From: Caulobacter vibrioides
GTDB taxonomy: Bacteria; Pseudomonadota; Alphaproteobacteria; Caulobacterales; Caulobacteraceae
Reading direction: 5' to 3'
Length of the DNA: 64,000 bases
NCBI RefSeq assembly: GCF_002310375.3
Contig: NZ_CP023315.3
Span: forward strand, 2,356,001 to 2,420,000
Shown here: positions 35,720 through 45,307 of the stretch, one piece after another
How positions within the stretch are numbered: the stretch's first letter is position 1
How the letters are laid out: each line of letters begins with the position of its first letter
The notes under the pieces: model-generated
What the model saw: only the letters and a program-made list of their open reading frames with translations
Databases searched by the model: none
Told to the model about the DNA's origin: nothing
Translations under genes and position numbers: made by a program

Positions 35720-38053
35720 CTACCCCCGCGTCCGGTCCACCGTCTCCACCGAGGGACACGCCCGTAGCGCCGCCTGGATGTTGGTCAGGTGCTTGGCGTC
35801 GCGGACCTCGACGTCGATGTCGGTGTCGAAGAAGTCGCTCTGCCGGTGGTGCATGCGCAGGTTGACGATGTTGCCGCCGGCCTCGCCGATGATGGTGCAG
35901 ACAAGGCCCAGCACACCGGGGGCGTTCTGGATCGTGGCGTGCAGGCGGGTCAGCGAGATGGTCGAGCGTTCGGCCTCGGGCGTCCAGTTCAGGTCACGCC
36001 AGAGCTCCTCGCGGTCCTCGTATTCGGCCAGGCGCGGACAGTCGATCGTGTGGACGTCCAGGCCCTCGCCGTCCTCGCGCAGGATGCCGACGATGCGGTC
36101 GCCCGGCACGGCGCTGCAGCAGTGGGCGAAGTGCAATGAGACGCCGGGCGTCAGACCGCCGCCGCGCACGTAGAGCCGCGCCGCCTCCTGGCCGCCTTCG
36201 ATCTTGCGCCGGGCCGTCGCGGCCTCGCGCTCGGAGTCCTTCATGCCCGGATAGGCCGTCTCCAGCACCTGGCTGGGCGAGACGCGGCCGCGACCGACGG
36301 CGTCGAACAGCGCCTCGTCGCTCTCCAGCACGAAGCGCTCCAGGATCGGTCGCAGCGACACGTCCTTCAGCTTCTTGCCGGCGCGCTCGAACACCTGCTC
36401 CAGCGACGCGCGGCCCAGACGCAGGAACTCTTCCTTCTCGGTCTGGCGGATATGGCGGCGGATGGCCGAGCGGGCGCGGCCGGTGACCGTCAGCGAGCGC
36501 CAGTCGGGCGGCACCACGGGCTTGGAGCCCCTTACCACCTCGACCACGTCGCCATTGACCAGCGGGGTGCGCAGCGGCTTCAGCTCGCCATTGATCTTCA
36601 CACCGATGCAGGTGTCGCCGACGCTGGTGTGAACGGCATAGGCGAAGTCCAGTGGCATGGCCCCGCGCGGCAGGCTGACCAGCTTGCCCTTGGGCGTGAA
36701 CACGAACACCTGATCGAGGAACATCTCGAGCTTGGCGTGCTCGACCAGCTCTTCGCTGTCACCGCCATGCTCCAGCACCTGGACCAGCTGGCGCAGGTTG
36801 GCCAGCGGATCGCGGCCGCCGGCGGCCTCCATGCCTTCCAGGTCGAGGCCGTAGGAGGCGTCCTTGTAACGGAAGTGAGCGGCGACGCCCTCTTCGTTGA
36901 CGCGGTCCATGCTCTCGGTGCGGATCTGCATCTCGATGCGCATGCCGCGCGGCCCCACGACGGTGGTGTGCAGCGAGCGATAGTTGTTCCGCTTGGGCGT
37001 CGAGATGTAGTCCTTGAAGCGGTCGGGCACGCTGGACCAGGCGCGGTGCACGACGCCAAGCGCCCGGTAGCAGTCTTCCTCGCTGTCGACGATCACCCGG
37101 AACGCATAGATGTCGGACATCTGCGAGAAGCCGATCGACTTGCGCTGCAGCTTGCGCCAGATCGAATAGGGCGACTTCTCGCGGCCGAAGACCCGCGCCG
37201 GCAGGCTGGCCGACTCCAGGCGCGCCGAGATCTCCTGGCTGACCAGGGTCACGGCCCCGCCCTGCTCTTCGCGCAGCACGTCCAGGCGCCGGATGATAGC
37301 GTCGCGCGCCACCGGATTAGTGTGCTGGAAGCTGAGCTCCTCCAGCTCGATACAGATCTTGTGGCAGCCGATGTTACGGGCCAGCGGGGCGTAGATGTCG
37401 CGCGTCTCGCGGGCGATACGCTCGCGCTTGGCCTGGTTCTTGATGAAGTGCAGCGTCCGCATGTTGTGCAGACGGTCGGCCAGCTTGACCAGCAGGACGC
37501 GGACGTCCTTGGAGATGGCCAGGATGAATTTGCGCAGGTTCTCGGCCTGCCGCATGTGCTCGGCTTGCAGCTCGAGCTTGGAGAGCTTGGTTACGCCCTC
37601 GACCAGCTCGCCGATCTCCTCGCCGAACAGCTTGGCGATCTCTTCCTTGGTGACCGGGGTGTCCTCGATCACGTCGTGCAGCAGCGCCGTGACGATGGTC
37701 GCGGTGTCCAGCCGGTATTCGGTGAGGATGCCCGCGACCTCGATCGGGTGGGCGTAGTAGGGATCGCCGCTGGCCCGGGTCTGCGAACCATGCATGCGCA
37801 TGGCGTAGACATAGGCGCGGTTCAGCAGCGCCTCATCGGCGGTTGGATCGTAGGCGTGAACCCGCTCGATCAGTTCGTACTGGCGAAGAAACTTGGGGCG
37901 CGGCTTGGCCGGCGCTTCGGTCGTCGCGGCAGGAGCCAGAGACGACGACGCGCCCGATTCGGTCCCCGAGGGGAGCGAGGCGGGCGCGCGTTCGGATGGA
38001 GCGGTCTGGCCGACCGCTTCAAGGGTCAGAGGGTCTGCGCCTTCGGGGCTCAG
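35720..38053 (-). CDS. spoT: Bifunctional (p)ppGpp synthetase/hydrolase, probable CTG start
   Basis: The RelA/SpoT homologue that makes and degrades the alarmone (p)ppGpp. From the proposed start it has 777 residues: an HD hydrolase domain (LLHDVIED near 125-131), a synthetase domain ([10 protein letters not shown] and [14 protein letters not shown]), a TGS domain ([20 protein letters not shown]) and a C-terminal ACT domain. The first ATG in frame, 37801, cuts into the conserved N-terminal helices. Upstream the frame stays open for 84 codons, with [11 protein letters not shown] and LLNRAYVYA, but has no ATG, GTG or TTG. CTG 38053 overlaps the rpoZ stop (CTGA) and has AGGAGG 7 nt before it. 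Product certain; start inferred. Confidence 0.93.
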   Translation of the reverse strand: MSPEGADPLTLEAVGQTAPSERAPASLPSGTESGASSSLAPAATTEAPAKPRPKFLRQYELIERVHAYDPTADEALLNRAYVYAMRMHGSQTRASGDPYYAHPIEVAGILTEYRLDTATIVTALLHDVIEDTPVTKEEIAKLFGEEIGELVEGVTKLSKLELQAEHMRQAENLRKFILAISKDVRVLLVKLADRLHNMRTLHFIKNQAKRERIARETRDIYAPLARNIGCHKICIELEELSFQHTNPVARDAIIRRLDVLREEQGGAVTLVSQEISARLESASLPARVFGREKSPYSIWRKLQRKSIGFSQMSDIYAFRVIVDSEEDCYRALGVVHRAWSSVPDRFKDYISTPKRNNYRSLHTTVVGPRGMRIEMQIRTESMDRVNEEGVAAHFRYKDASYGLDLEGMEAAGGRDPLANLRQLVQVLEHGGDSEELVEHAKLEMFLDQVFVFTPKGKLVSLPRGAMPLDFAYAVHTSVGDTCIGVKINGELKPLRTPLVNGDVVEVVRGSKPVVPPDWRSLTVTGRARSAIRRHIRQTEKEEFLRLGRASLEQVFERAGKKLKDVSLRPILERFVLESDEALFDAVGRGRVSPSQVLETAYPGMKDSEREAATARRKIEGGQEAARLYVRGGGLTPGVSLHFAHCCSAVPGDRIVGILREDGEGLDVHTIDCPRLAEYEDREELWRDLNWTPEAERSTISLTRLHATIQNAPGVLGLVCTIIGEAGGNIVNLRMHHRQSDFFDTDIDVEVRDAKHLTNIQAALRACPSVETVDRTRG

Positions 38054-38409
38054 TACCGCTCCTCCTGACCGCCGTCGCGGTCGCTTTGCAGCGCGCGAAC
38101 CAGTTCCAGCTCGCTCATTTGCATGTGGCTGGGATCGGCCAGCAGGGCCAGGGTCTCGGCCTCTTCTTCAGCCTCGGTGTGCTCGTCAACGCGCTGCAGC
38201 GTGCTGATGAGGTGTTCCTTCAGGCCTTCGTGATCGATCACGTCGTCGGCGATCTCGCGCAGGGCCACGACCGGGTTCTTGTCGTTGTCGCGGTCGACCA
38301 TCAGCGCGGCGCCGGCGGAAATGCCGCGGGCGCGGTGGGCCGAGAGCAGAACGAGCGCGAAGCGGTTCGGGACCTTCTCGACGCAATCTTCGACGGTGAC
38401 GCGGGCCAT
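38050..38409 (-). CDS. rpoZ: RNA polymerase omega subunit
   Basis: A small RNA polymerase subunit that stabilises beta-prime and, in many bacteria, forms a ppGpp site. It has 119 residues from ATG 38409 (AGGA upstream). The N-terminus [20 protein letters not shown] is diagnostic. The acidic C-terminal extension ([12 protein letters not shown]) is typical of alphaproteobacteria. It is directly coupled to spoT, which fits their shared role in the stringent response. Confidence 0.96.
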
Positions 38410-38496
38410 GAGTTCCTCGGGCTGCCGGTAAGCAATCACAAAATAGGCTTCTGTGCGGCGACACGCAACGCCGCGCACGTCCATCCTGCTTTCGCG

Positions 38497-38516
38497 AGCG
38501 GGCGCTTATGCCCGCT
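38497..38516 (-). terminator. Hairpin after the YdeI-like gene
   Basis: A 7-bp stem (AGCGGGC / GCCCGCT) with a 6-nt loop lies 40 bp beyond the end of the YdeI-like gene and upstream of rpoZ. There is no T run, so this is a modest terminator candidate. Confidence 0.4.
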
Positions 38517-38555
38517 TCGGGGGTCAATGTCCAGCATCGCCGTGCGGCGCGGCCG

Positions 38556-39155
38556 TCAGCGCGCCTTCTGGGGATAGATCGTTTCGCCGCGTTCAAGCAT
38601 GGCCACGAAGCTCTCGATCTTTTTTTGCCGACCGGCGGGCGTCTTCATGTTGTGGGTGCGGAAGGCCAGCGCGAAGCGGTTCTGCGCGGTCAGCCGATCC
38701 AGCATGGCGCGCGCCGCCGGGTTGGCGTCGATCGCCGCCTGAAGGTCGTCGGGAATCTTCATGCCCTTTCCGCTGCCATAGGCGCGGTCCCAGCGGCCGT
38801 CGGCCTTGGCCGCCTCGACCTCGCGCAAGCCGTGCGGGGTCATACGCCCCTCGGTGATCAGGCGAGCGACGTTGTCGACATTGATCTGGCTCCAGATGCT
38901 CTTTCTGGTGCGCGGGGTGTAGCGCTGCAGATAGCTGCGAGCGTCAAAGCTCTTTTTCACGCCATCGATCCAACCCCAGCACAGCACCACGTCGATCGCC
39001 TGGACCGGGGTGATCGAGGGCAGGCCCGAGGACAGCTTGTGGATCTTGATCCAGACCTCGGCCTGGCTGTCATGATGCTGCGACAGCCAGTCATAGAAGG
39101 TGGCGGCGTCGGCAAACTCCCGGACGTGCGCGGGATTGACCTCGATGGCGGCCAT
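38556..39155 (-). CDS. YdeI/OmpD-associated family protein
   Basis: 199 residues from ATG 39155 (GGAGG upstream). It has the family pattern: EVWIKIHKLSSGLPSIT, then VVLCWGWIDGVKKSFD, then YTPRTRKSIWSQINVDNVAR, and a C-terminal domain with IPDDLQAAIDANPAARAMLD. Biochemical function is not established for the family. In other bacteria it is linked to envelope stress and antimicrobial-peptide resistance. It is leftward and downstream of folK by 44 bp. Confidence 0.88.
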   Translation of the reverse strand: MAAIEVNPAHVREFADAATFYDWLSQHHDSQAEVWIKIHKLSSGLPSITPVQAIDVVLCWGWIDGVKKSFDARSYLQRYTPRTRKSIWSQINVDNVARLITEGRMTPHGLREVEAAKADGRWDRAYGSGKGMKIPDDLQAAIDANPAARAMLDRLTAQNRFALAFRTHNMKTPAGRQKKIESFVAMLERGETIYPQKAR

Positions 39156-39199
39156 GATGCGTCCTCCAGACAATCGGGCCTGTCTTAGCGGATCTGCTG

Positions 39200-39700
39200 T
39201 CAGGCTGCGGCAACAGGTCGCGCGTCGCGTCCGACCGTCGCCGTGGCGGCGAGGCGGAAGGCCGGCTCGCCGGTGATCGGGTGAATCCAGCCCGAATAGA
39301 GCTCGGCGAGCGGCCCCATAACGAACAGCCGCTGGTGGGCGCGGGGATGCGGCACGACCAGATCGCCATCCACCACCGTGCGACCATAGGCGATCAGGTC
39401 CAGATCCAAGGTCCGGGGCGCGTTGGCCTCTCCCCTCGCCCGCCCAAACCGCGCCTCCAGGTCGTGCAAGGCATCCAGGACCTGGCGCGGCGACAAGGCG
39501 GTGCGCACGACCGCCACCCCGTTCAGATACTCCGGCCCCGCCGGGTCGGGCCAGGCGGCTGACCGCCACCAGGTCGAGCGCGTGACGACGTCCAGCCCCA
39601 CCTCCGGCAGCGCCGTCAAAGCCGCTTCCAACAAGACCTCGCGACTCGGATAGGCTCCCGGCAGATTACAGCCGAGCGCCACGACAACGGCCTCATCCAA
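39200..39700 (-). CDS. folK: 2-amino-4-hydroxy-6-hydroxymethyldihydropteridine pyrophosphokinase
   Basis: HPPK of folate synthesis, which transfers pyrophosphate from ATP to the pterin. It has 166 residues with VALGCNLPGAYPSREVLLEA, RTLDLDLIAYGRTV (magnesium-binding aspartates) and VVPHPRAHQRLFVMGPLAEL. The start is TTG 39700; ATGs nearby are out of frame. It diverges from the NYN-domain gene with a 36-bp gap, so the promoters must overlap coding sequence or each other. Confidence 0.93.
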   Translation of the reverse strand: MDEAVVVALGCNLPGAYPSREVLLEAALTALPEVGLDVVTRSTWWRSAAWPDPAGPEYLNGVAVVRTALSPRQVLDALHDLEARFGRARGEANAPRTLDLDLIAYGRTVVDGDLVVPHPRAHQRLFVMGPLAELYSGWIHPITGEPAFRLAATATVGRDARPVAAA

Positions 39701-39736
39701 GTCATTTCGAACGACCTGATTTTTCAAGGAATTACC

Positions 39737-40333
39737 GTGACCTTCTATCCGACCGATCGGCTCGCCCTGTTTATCGACGGGGCCAATCTGTATTCCGCCG
39801 CCAAGGCGCTGGGCTTCGACATCGACTACCGCAAGCTGCTCGACGAGTTCAAAAAGCGCGGGATTCTCATCCGCGCCTATTACTACACCGCGATCGCCGA
39901 GAACGACGACTATTCGCCGATCCGGCCGCTGGTCGACTGGCTGGACTATAACGGCTTCACCCTGGTCACGAAGCCGGCGCGCGAGTTCACCGACAGCCAG
40001 GGCCGCAAGCGCTGGCGTGGCGATATGGATATCGAGATTGCGGTCGACATGCTGCAGATCGCCGAGACCGCCGATCACCTGGTGCTGTTCTCGGGCGACG
40101 GCGACTTCCGCGCCCTGGTCGAGGCCGTCCAGCGCAAGGGTCGCCGGGTCACCGTCGTCTCGACGATGAAGAGCCAGCCGCCGATGACCAGCGACGACCT
40201 GCGCCGCCAGGCCGACAACTTCGTGGATCTCGCCGACCTTGGAACCATCATTGGTCGCCCACAGCGGGTCCAGCCCCGCCAGGTGTCGGACACGCGCACC
40301 CCCGCCGAACGCGAAGCCGACGACGAGTATTGA
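39737..40333 (+). CDS. NYN-domain (LabA/PIN-like) protein
   Basis: 198 residues from GTG 39737 (AAGGA upstream). The NYN nuclease-like fold is shown by conserved acidic motifs: LFIDGANLYSA at the N-terminus, RGDMDIEIAVDML in the middle and LFSGDGDFRALVEAVQRKG. These residues coordinate metal in PIN-type RNases. Bacterial family members are often uncharacterised; LabA in cyanobacteria affects clock output. The gene is followed after 1 bp by the uracil-DNA glycosylase gene, so the two are one unit. Confidence 0.9.
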   Translation: MTFYPTDRLALFIDGANLYSAAKALGFDIDYRKLLDEFKKRGILIRAYYYTAIAENDDYSPIRPLVDWLDYNGFTLVTKPAREFTDSQGRKRWRGDMDIEIAVDMLQIAETADHLVLFSGDGDFRALVEAVQRKGRRVTVVSTMKSQPPMTSDDLRRQADNFVDLADLGTIIGRPQRVQPRQVSDTRTPAEREADDEY

Positions 40334-40334
40334 G

Positions 40335-41012
40335 ATGAGCCAGGCTTCCAACATCGTCGGTGAGGTCGTCCCCAACCCCGCCGAGCCGCCGCGCGACTGC
40401 CCGCTGTGCCCGCGCCTCGTGGCCTATCGCCGTGAGAACCAGGACCTCTACCCAGACTGGTTCAACGGCCCGGCGCCGTCGTTCGGCGACAAGGACGCGC
40501 GGCTGCTGGTCGTGGGCCTGGCCCCTGGCCGCAAGGGCGCCAACCGCACGGGCCGGCCGTTCACCGGCGACTATGCCGGCGCCCTGCTCTACGAGACCCT
40601 GATCAAGTTCGGCTTCGCCACCGGCCAGTTCGAGGCGCGCCCTGACGACTCGCTGAAGCTGGTGGACGCGGCGGTCACCAACGCGGTCCGCTGCGCGCCG
40701 CCCGGCAACAAGCCCGAGACTTCCGAAGAGAACGCCTGCCGACCTTTCCTGAAGGCGCGGCTTGATATGTTCCCGAACCTGAAGGTCATCGTCACCCTGG
40801 GCGACGTCTCGCGCCGCAATGTGCTCAAGACCCTGGGCCTGAAGGCCTCTGCGGGCGTGCCGGGCCATGGCTCGGAGTTCCAGGCGGGCCCCTATCGGAT
40901 CTTCAACAGCTACCACTGCTCGCGCCTCAACACGAACACCGGCCGCCTGACCACGCCGATGTTCGAGAACCTGTTCGCGCGGGTGAAGGCCTATCTGGAC
41001 GAGGCGGGCTAG
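40335..41012 (+). CDS. Uracil-DNA glycosylase, family 5 (UDGb-like)
   Basis: 225 residues that excise uracil and probably other deaminated bases. Features are the N-terminal cysteines of the Fe-S cluster (RDCPLCPRL), motif 1 GLAPGRKGANRTGRPFTGD, in which the usual catalytic acid is absent as in family 5, and SYHCSRLNTNTGRLT in the place of the HPS motif. Further cysteines are RCAPPGN and ENACRPF. Start ATG 40335 comes 1 bp after the NYN gene stop (TGAGATG). Confidence 0.9.
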   Translation: MSQASNIVGEVVPNPAEPPRDCPLCPRLVAYRRENQDLYPDWFNGPAPSFGDKDARLLVVGLAPGRKGANRTGRPFTGDYAGALLYETLIKFGFATGQFEARPDDSLKLVDAAVTNAVRCAPPGNKPETSEENACRPFLKARLDMFPNLKVIVTLGDVSRRNVLKTLGLKASAGVPGHGSEFQAGPYRIFNSYHCSRLNTNTGRLTTPMFENLFARVKAYLDEAG

Positions 41013-41060
41013 AGAGCGCCGGAAGCGGAACCGAGGATCGCGCGATCGAGGCGGCGCTGG

Positions 41061-41612
41061 TCAGTCGGGTCGCGCGAGCTCGTACCAGCAGCCGGGCTCC
41101 CAGACTCCCCGCGCGGAAGCAAAGACGGGCCGCTCGCCAACGAACCGCATGCCCAGCTTGGACAGAATCGCTCGCGAGGCTGCGTTGTCTGGGTGAGCCT
41201 GGGCTTCGATCGTCTCGGCGGCCGGCAGCTGTGACCAAACGGCGGAAAGACCTGCCTGAGCGGCCTCCATCATGTAGCCCTGGCCATGAGCTCCCTCTGC
41301 GAGATGATAGCCGATCTCGACCCGGAGCCGCTGGTCTTTCGCGCCCCCGCCGAAGCCGCCGATCACCAGATCATCCGACAATCTCTCGATAGCGTAGCTG
41401 ACGTGCCAGCCTTCGCTTACGCCTGCCCTCGCCTCGACAATACGTTGTCGCGCCAGTTCAGGTGGGGTCGGATCTGGCCACGAGCTGAGCCAACGGCTCA
41501 CCTTAGGTGTCATGTTGGCCGACAGAGCCGCCGCGTCACTCGGACGCCAACAGCGGAGCCGAAGTCGCGGCGTAACGACGACGGGAAGCAACTCCTCCCC
41601 GTCCCCGCTCAT
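41061..41612 (-). CDS. GNAT-family N-acetyltransferase (RimJ-like)
   Basis: A 183-residue acetyltransferase with the RimJ/RimL pattern: VTPRLRLRCWRPSDAAALSA at the N-terminus, acetyl-CoA loop HGQGYMMEAAQAGL and AHPDNAASRAILSKLGMRFV. The substrate could be a protein N-terminus or a small molecule. It starts at ATG 41612, overlapping the rodA stop by 1 bp (TGATG), so it is the distal gene of the Rod operon. The end lies close to the convergent UDG gene (48 bp). Confidence 0.88.
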   Translation of the reverse strand: MSGDGEELLPVVVTPRLRLRCWRPSDAAALSANMTPKVSRWLSSWPDPTPPELARQRIVEARAGVSEGWHVSYAIERLSDDLVIGGFGGGAKDQRLRVEIGYHLAEGAHGQGYMMEAAQAGLSAVWSQLPAAETIEAQAHPDNAASRAILSKLGMRFVGERPVFASARGVWEPGCWYELARPD

Positions 41613-42769
41613 CAGACCAGCGAGCCCTTGCCGCTGGTCACTTCGGTGTAGCGGTGCACGCGGACGGCCTGGATCAGGCCAAAGCCGATCATCACCGTCA
41701 GCATGACGGTGCCGCCGTACGACAGCATCGGCATGGGCACGCCCACGACCGGCGCCATACCCATCACCATCGCGCCATTGATCAGCACATAGACTGCGAA
41801 GGTCGAAATGGTGCCGCCGGCGGCCAGACGCCCGAAGTGACTGTGGCTGATCGAGGCGATCCGCAGCGCCATGAAGATCACCGCGCCATAGAGGAACAGC
41901 ACGGCGAAACAGCCGACGAAGCCGAACTCCTCGGCCAGGGTGGCGAAGATGAAGTCGGTCTGCTTTTCGGGCAGGAAGTTCAGCTGGCTCTGCGAACCCA
42001 GGCCAAAGCCCTTGCCCAGCAGGCCGCCCGAGCCCAGCGCGATCTTGGACTGGACGATCTGATAGCCCTTGCCCGACGGGTCGGCCTCGGGGTTCAGGAA
42101 GGTCATCACCCGATTGCGCTGATAGTCGTGCAGCACGAACAACACAAAGGGCGGGATCGCGGCCATGAACGCGGCGATGCCCGCGAAGATGATCCGCCAG
42201 GACAGCCCAGCCAGGACCACGATCGACAGCCCGGTCGCCGCGATCAGCATGGCGGTGCCGAGGTCAGGCTGGTGCGCCACCAAAAGCACCGGCGCGGCGA
42301 TCATCCCCGCTGGGATCAGCAGCCGCCAGGACATCCGGGCGCTGTCGGCCGACAGGCCGTGATAGTAGCGCGCCAGGGCCAGGACGAGGCCAATCTTCAT
42401 GATTTCCGAAGGCTGGAAGCGGAACCCGCCGATCGACAGCCAGCGCTGAGCGCCCAGCGAGACATCGCCGGCGACCTCGACGGCGATGAGCAGCAACAGG
42501 CCCACAACATAGATCGGATAGGCGGCCATGAACCACCAGCGCAGATCACACATGGCCAGAATGACCATCATGATGAAGTAGAGGCCAAAGCGGATCAGAT
42601 GCTTGGCCGCCCACGGCTCCCAGGACGCCCCGGCGATCGAGAACAGCATCAGCGCGCCCGCGCCGGCGATCAGGCACAGGACCAGACAGAAGGTCCAGTC
42701 GATCTCCATGAACTTGATGGTCGGCCGGTCGCGTTCGCCGGGCCGGCTAAGGCCGCCGCTCAGGGTCAT
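41612..42769 (-). CDS. rodA: Rod-shape peptidoglycan glycosyltransferase RodA
   Basis: SEDS-family polymerase that extends glycan strands with PBP2 in sidewall growth. It has 385 residues with about ten transmembrane helices. Motifs are GAQRWLSIGGFRFQPSEIMK, VAHQPDLGTAML, NPEADPSGKGYQIVQSKIA and GLLGKGFGLGSQSQLNFLPE. Start ATG 42769 overlaps the mrdA stop by 4 bp. Confidence 0.96.
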   Translation of the reverse strand: MTLSGGLSRPGERDRPTIKFMEIDWTFCLVLCLIAGAGALMLFSIAGASWEPWAAKHLIRFGLYFIMMVILAMCDLRWWFMAAYPIYVVGLLLLIAVEVAGDVSLGAQRWLSIGGFRFQPSEIMKIGLVLALARYYHGLSADSARMSWRLLIPAGMIAAPVLLVAHQPDLGTAMLIAATGLSIVVLAGLSWRIIFAGIAAFMAAIPPFVLFVLHDYQRNRVMTFLNPEADPSGKGYQIVQSKIALGSGGLLGKGFGLGSQSQLNFLPEKQTDFIFATLAEEFGFVGCFAVLFLYGAVIFMALRIASISHSHFGRLAAGGTISTFAVYVLINGAMVMGMAPVVGVPMPMLSYGGTVMLTVMIGFGLIQAVRVHRYTEVTSGKGSLV

Positions 42770-44787
42770 ATCTGGCCTCCCTCGGGAGTCGTGGGGGGCG
42801 CGCCCGGGACGGGCGGCGGCGCTTCGACCGGATCGTCCGGCGCGGCGCCTTCGATCTCGGCCTCGGGAACCGCCTCTGGCAAGGGCGCAGGGCGCTCGAT
42901 GCGGGCTCGGATCTCGGGATCCTTCAGCAGCGCCACGCGCATCACCTCGCGGGCGCGCGGCGCACCGGCCGTGGCGCCGCCCAGACCACCGTGCTCGATG
43001 ATGACCGAGACCGCGTAGCGGGGGTCGTCATAGGGCGCGAAGGCGACGAACAGGTTGTGGTCCTTCAGCCGCCAGCGCACGTCCTTGCTGTCGCGCGAGA
43101 CGCCCTTGTCATAGCTGCGCACCTGCGCCGTGCCGGTCTTGCCGGCCATCTGCACGTCGCCCAGCCCCAGCTGACTGTTGCGATAGGCGGTGCCGCGCAC
43201 GTCGTTGGCCACGGCGGCCATGCCTCCACGCACATAGGCCAGATGCTCGGGCGAGAACGGCAGGTCCGGCACTTCCGAACCGGCGGGACGCTCCTCATCG
43301 CCGATGGACTTGATCAGGCGCGGAACCAGCGCCTTCTTGGCGTTGGCCAGTCGGGCCGTCATCACGGCCAGTTGCAGCGCATTGACCGTCAGGGCGCCCT
43401 GCCCGATCGCGTAGCTGGGGGTCTCGCCGGGAAACCAGATCTGGTTGGCGGGATTGCGCTTGAAGGCGCGCTTCTTCCACTCGCGGTCGGGGACGATGCC
43501 CTTCTTCTGGCCGGGAATGCCGATGTCGAAGGTTTGGCCAAAGCCCACGGCGCGCGCGGCGCGGGCGATCGCGTCGGGACCGATCTTCAGGGACGTCTGG
43601 TAGAAGTAGATGTCGCACGAGTTCTTGATCGCGTCGTGCATGTTCTGGGGGCCGTGGCCGCCCTTCTCCCAGCAACGCCAGACGCGGCCACCATAGTACC
43701 AGCTGCCAGGGCAGTTGATCCGAATGTCGGGGTCGATACCGGCGGCCAGGGCGGCCAGGCCCACGGTCGGCTTGAAGGTCGACCCGGGCGGGAACAGGCC
43801 GGTCATCGACTTGTCGAGCAGCGGCTTGCGCTCGTACTCGGCCAGGGCCTTGTACTCGGGTCCGGAAAGGCCGCGCACGAAACGGTTGGCGTCGAAGCTC
43901 GGCGCCGAGGCCATGCACAGCAGGTCGCCGTTGCGGCAGTCCATCACGACGATGGCGCCGCTTTCCTCGCCCATCACTTCGAGGGCGCGGTTCTGGATGT
44001 CGGCGTCCAGCGTCAGGTGGATGGCCTTGCCGGCCGCGGGCGGGATATCGCCCGCGGGGTCGAGGCGCACGACGCGTCCCACGGAGTCGACCTCGGCCTT
44101 GGTCGCGCCGGCGCGTCCCCGCAGGTCCTTGTCGAACGCCTTCTCGACGCCCTGCTTGCCGATCCGGAAGCCCGGATGGTGCAGAAGATCCTGATCCTGG
44201 TTGGCGTCGCCCTCAGCCGCCTTCAGGTCGCGATCCGACACCTTGGCGACATAACCGATCACGTGCGCGAAGGCGCCGCCGAACGGATAGACCCTGACCT
44301 CGCCCATGTCGGCGGTGACGTTGGGCAGTTCCGGCGCCCGGATGTTGACGCGCGAGAACTCCTCCCAGGAGAGGTCCTCCATCACCACCACCGGAGCCTT
44401 GCGCGGCGCACGTTCCAGTTCTCGAAGGATCCGCGCCCGGCGCGTGCCGTCGATCGGCACCAGCTTGGACAGGTCGTCGAGGACGGCCTCAGCTTCCAGG
44501 CCCTTGTCCTTGTTGATCATCAGGCGGAAGTTTGGCCGGTTCGACGCCAGCGACACCCCGTTGCGGTCCATGATCAGGCCACGCGGCGGCGGCACCAGGC
44601 GGTAGTTGAACTGGTTGCCGGCGGAGAGCTTCTGGTAGCGCTGGGCTTCGACCAGCTGCAGTTGCGCCAGCCGCCCCCCTAGCGCCAGCAGGCCCATGCC
44701 CGTCAGACCGCCCAGCAGGAACGCGCGCCGGTGGAACACGCCCTGACGCTCGTTGACCTCGAAGAAGAAGATGGACGGTTCGCTCAT
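42766..44787 (-). CDS. mrdA: Penicillin-binding protein 2 (elongation transpeptidase)
   Basis: A class B PBP that cross-links peptidoglycan with RodA. It has 673 residues: one N-terminal transmembrane helix (FLLGGLTGMGLLALGGRL), a PBP dimer domain, and a transpeptidase domain with the active-site SxxK in FPPGSTFKPT, SxN-like NSCDIYFYQ and KTG in MAGKTGTAQVRS. The tail is rich in proline and acidic residues. It starts at ATG 44787, 4 bp after the mreD stop. Confidence 0.96.
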   Translation of the reverse strand: MSEPSIFFFEVNERQGVFHRRAFLLGGLTGMGLLALGGRLAQLQLVEAQRYQKLSAGNQFNYRLVPPPRGLIMDRNGVSLASNRPNFRLMINKDKGLEAEAVLDDLSKLVPIDGTRRARILRELERAPRKAPVVVMEDLSWEEFSRVNIRAPELPNVTADMGEVRVYPFGGAFAHVIGYVAKVSDRDLKAAEGDANQDQDLLHHPGFRIGKQGVEKAFDKDLRGRAGATKAEVDSVGRVVRLDPAGDIPPAAGKAIHLTLDADIQNRALEVMGEESGAIVVMDCRNGDLLCMASAPSFDANRFVRGLSGPEYKALAEYERKPLLDKSMTGLFPPGSTFKPTVGLAALAAGIDPDIRINCPGSWYYGGRVWRCWEKGGHGPQNMHDAIKNSCDIYFYQTSLKIGPDAIARAARAVGFGQTFDIGIPGQKKGIVPDREWKKRAFKRNPANQIWFPGETPSYAIGQGALTVNALQLAVMTARLANAKKALVPRLIKSIGDEERPAGSEVPDLPFSPEHLAYVRGGMAAVANDVRGTAYRNSQLGLGDVQMAGKTGTAQVRSYDKGVSRDSKDVRWRLKDHNLFVAFAPYDDPRYAVSVIIEHGGLGGATAGAPRAREVMRVALLKDPEIRARIERPAPLPEAVPEAEIEGAAPDDPVEAPPPVPGAPPTTPEGGQI

Positions 44788-44791
44788 CGCC

Positions 44792-45307
44792 TCACCGGAA
44801 CCGCACGTCGGCGTCCTCGAAGCGATCGACCAGGCGGTGGGCGAACGGGAACAGCAGCGCCGTCACCAGGAACTGCCAGAACACCGCCAGCAGGCTGGGC
44901 ATGGCCAGGCTGTCGAGCATGGTGAACAGGCAGCCGGCGATCATGGCCATCGCGGTCACGCCGGCGAACCAGGCCCACATCATCGGCCGGCTCTGACCGG
45001 TCATCGCGTTGCGCAGGATCAGCACCATCGCGTAGGCGACCAGCAGGGCCAGGCCCCAAAGGCCGGTCGGCCCGCCCCAGAAGATGTCCAGGAACAGCCC
45101 CAGCACCAGCAAGGCGAACGGCGCCAGGATCGAGGGCCGGATCATCGCCCACGCGAACGCCGGGACCATGGCGAACACCGGCTCTGGCAATTGCAGACCC
45201 CAGATCCGGATCGGTGCGGCGAACGCCATGGTGGCGCCGATGCACATCAGCATGGGCACGCCGAGCCATCGCGCCGGGTTGAGAGGCCTAGCGCCGCTCA
45301 TGCTCAT
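44792..45307 (-). CDS. mreD: Rod-shape determining protein MreD
   Basis: 171-residue inner-membrane protein of the Rod complex with about five hydrophobic helices. The pattern APFALLVLGLFLDIFWGGPT followed by LWGLALLVAYAMVLIL is typical of MreD. Start ATG 45307 overlaps the mreC stop by 4 bp; a second ATG 6 bp later is possible. Confidence 0.93.
   Translation of the reverse strand: MSMSGARPLNPARWLGVPMLMCIGATMAFAAPIRIWGLQLPEPVFAMVPAFAWAMIRPSILAPFALLVLGLFLDIFWGGPTGLWGLALLVAYAMVLILRNAMTGQSRPMMWAWFAGVTAMAMIAGCLFTMLDSLAMPSLLAVFWQFLVTALLFPFAHRLVDRFEDADVRFR

Noticed and set aside
37799..37801. ATG at 37801 as the spoT start
   Set aside because: It falls inside the conserved N-terminal helix ([11 protein letters not shown]) and has no Shine-Dalgarno; see the CTG proposal.
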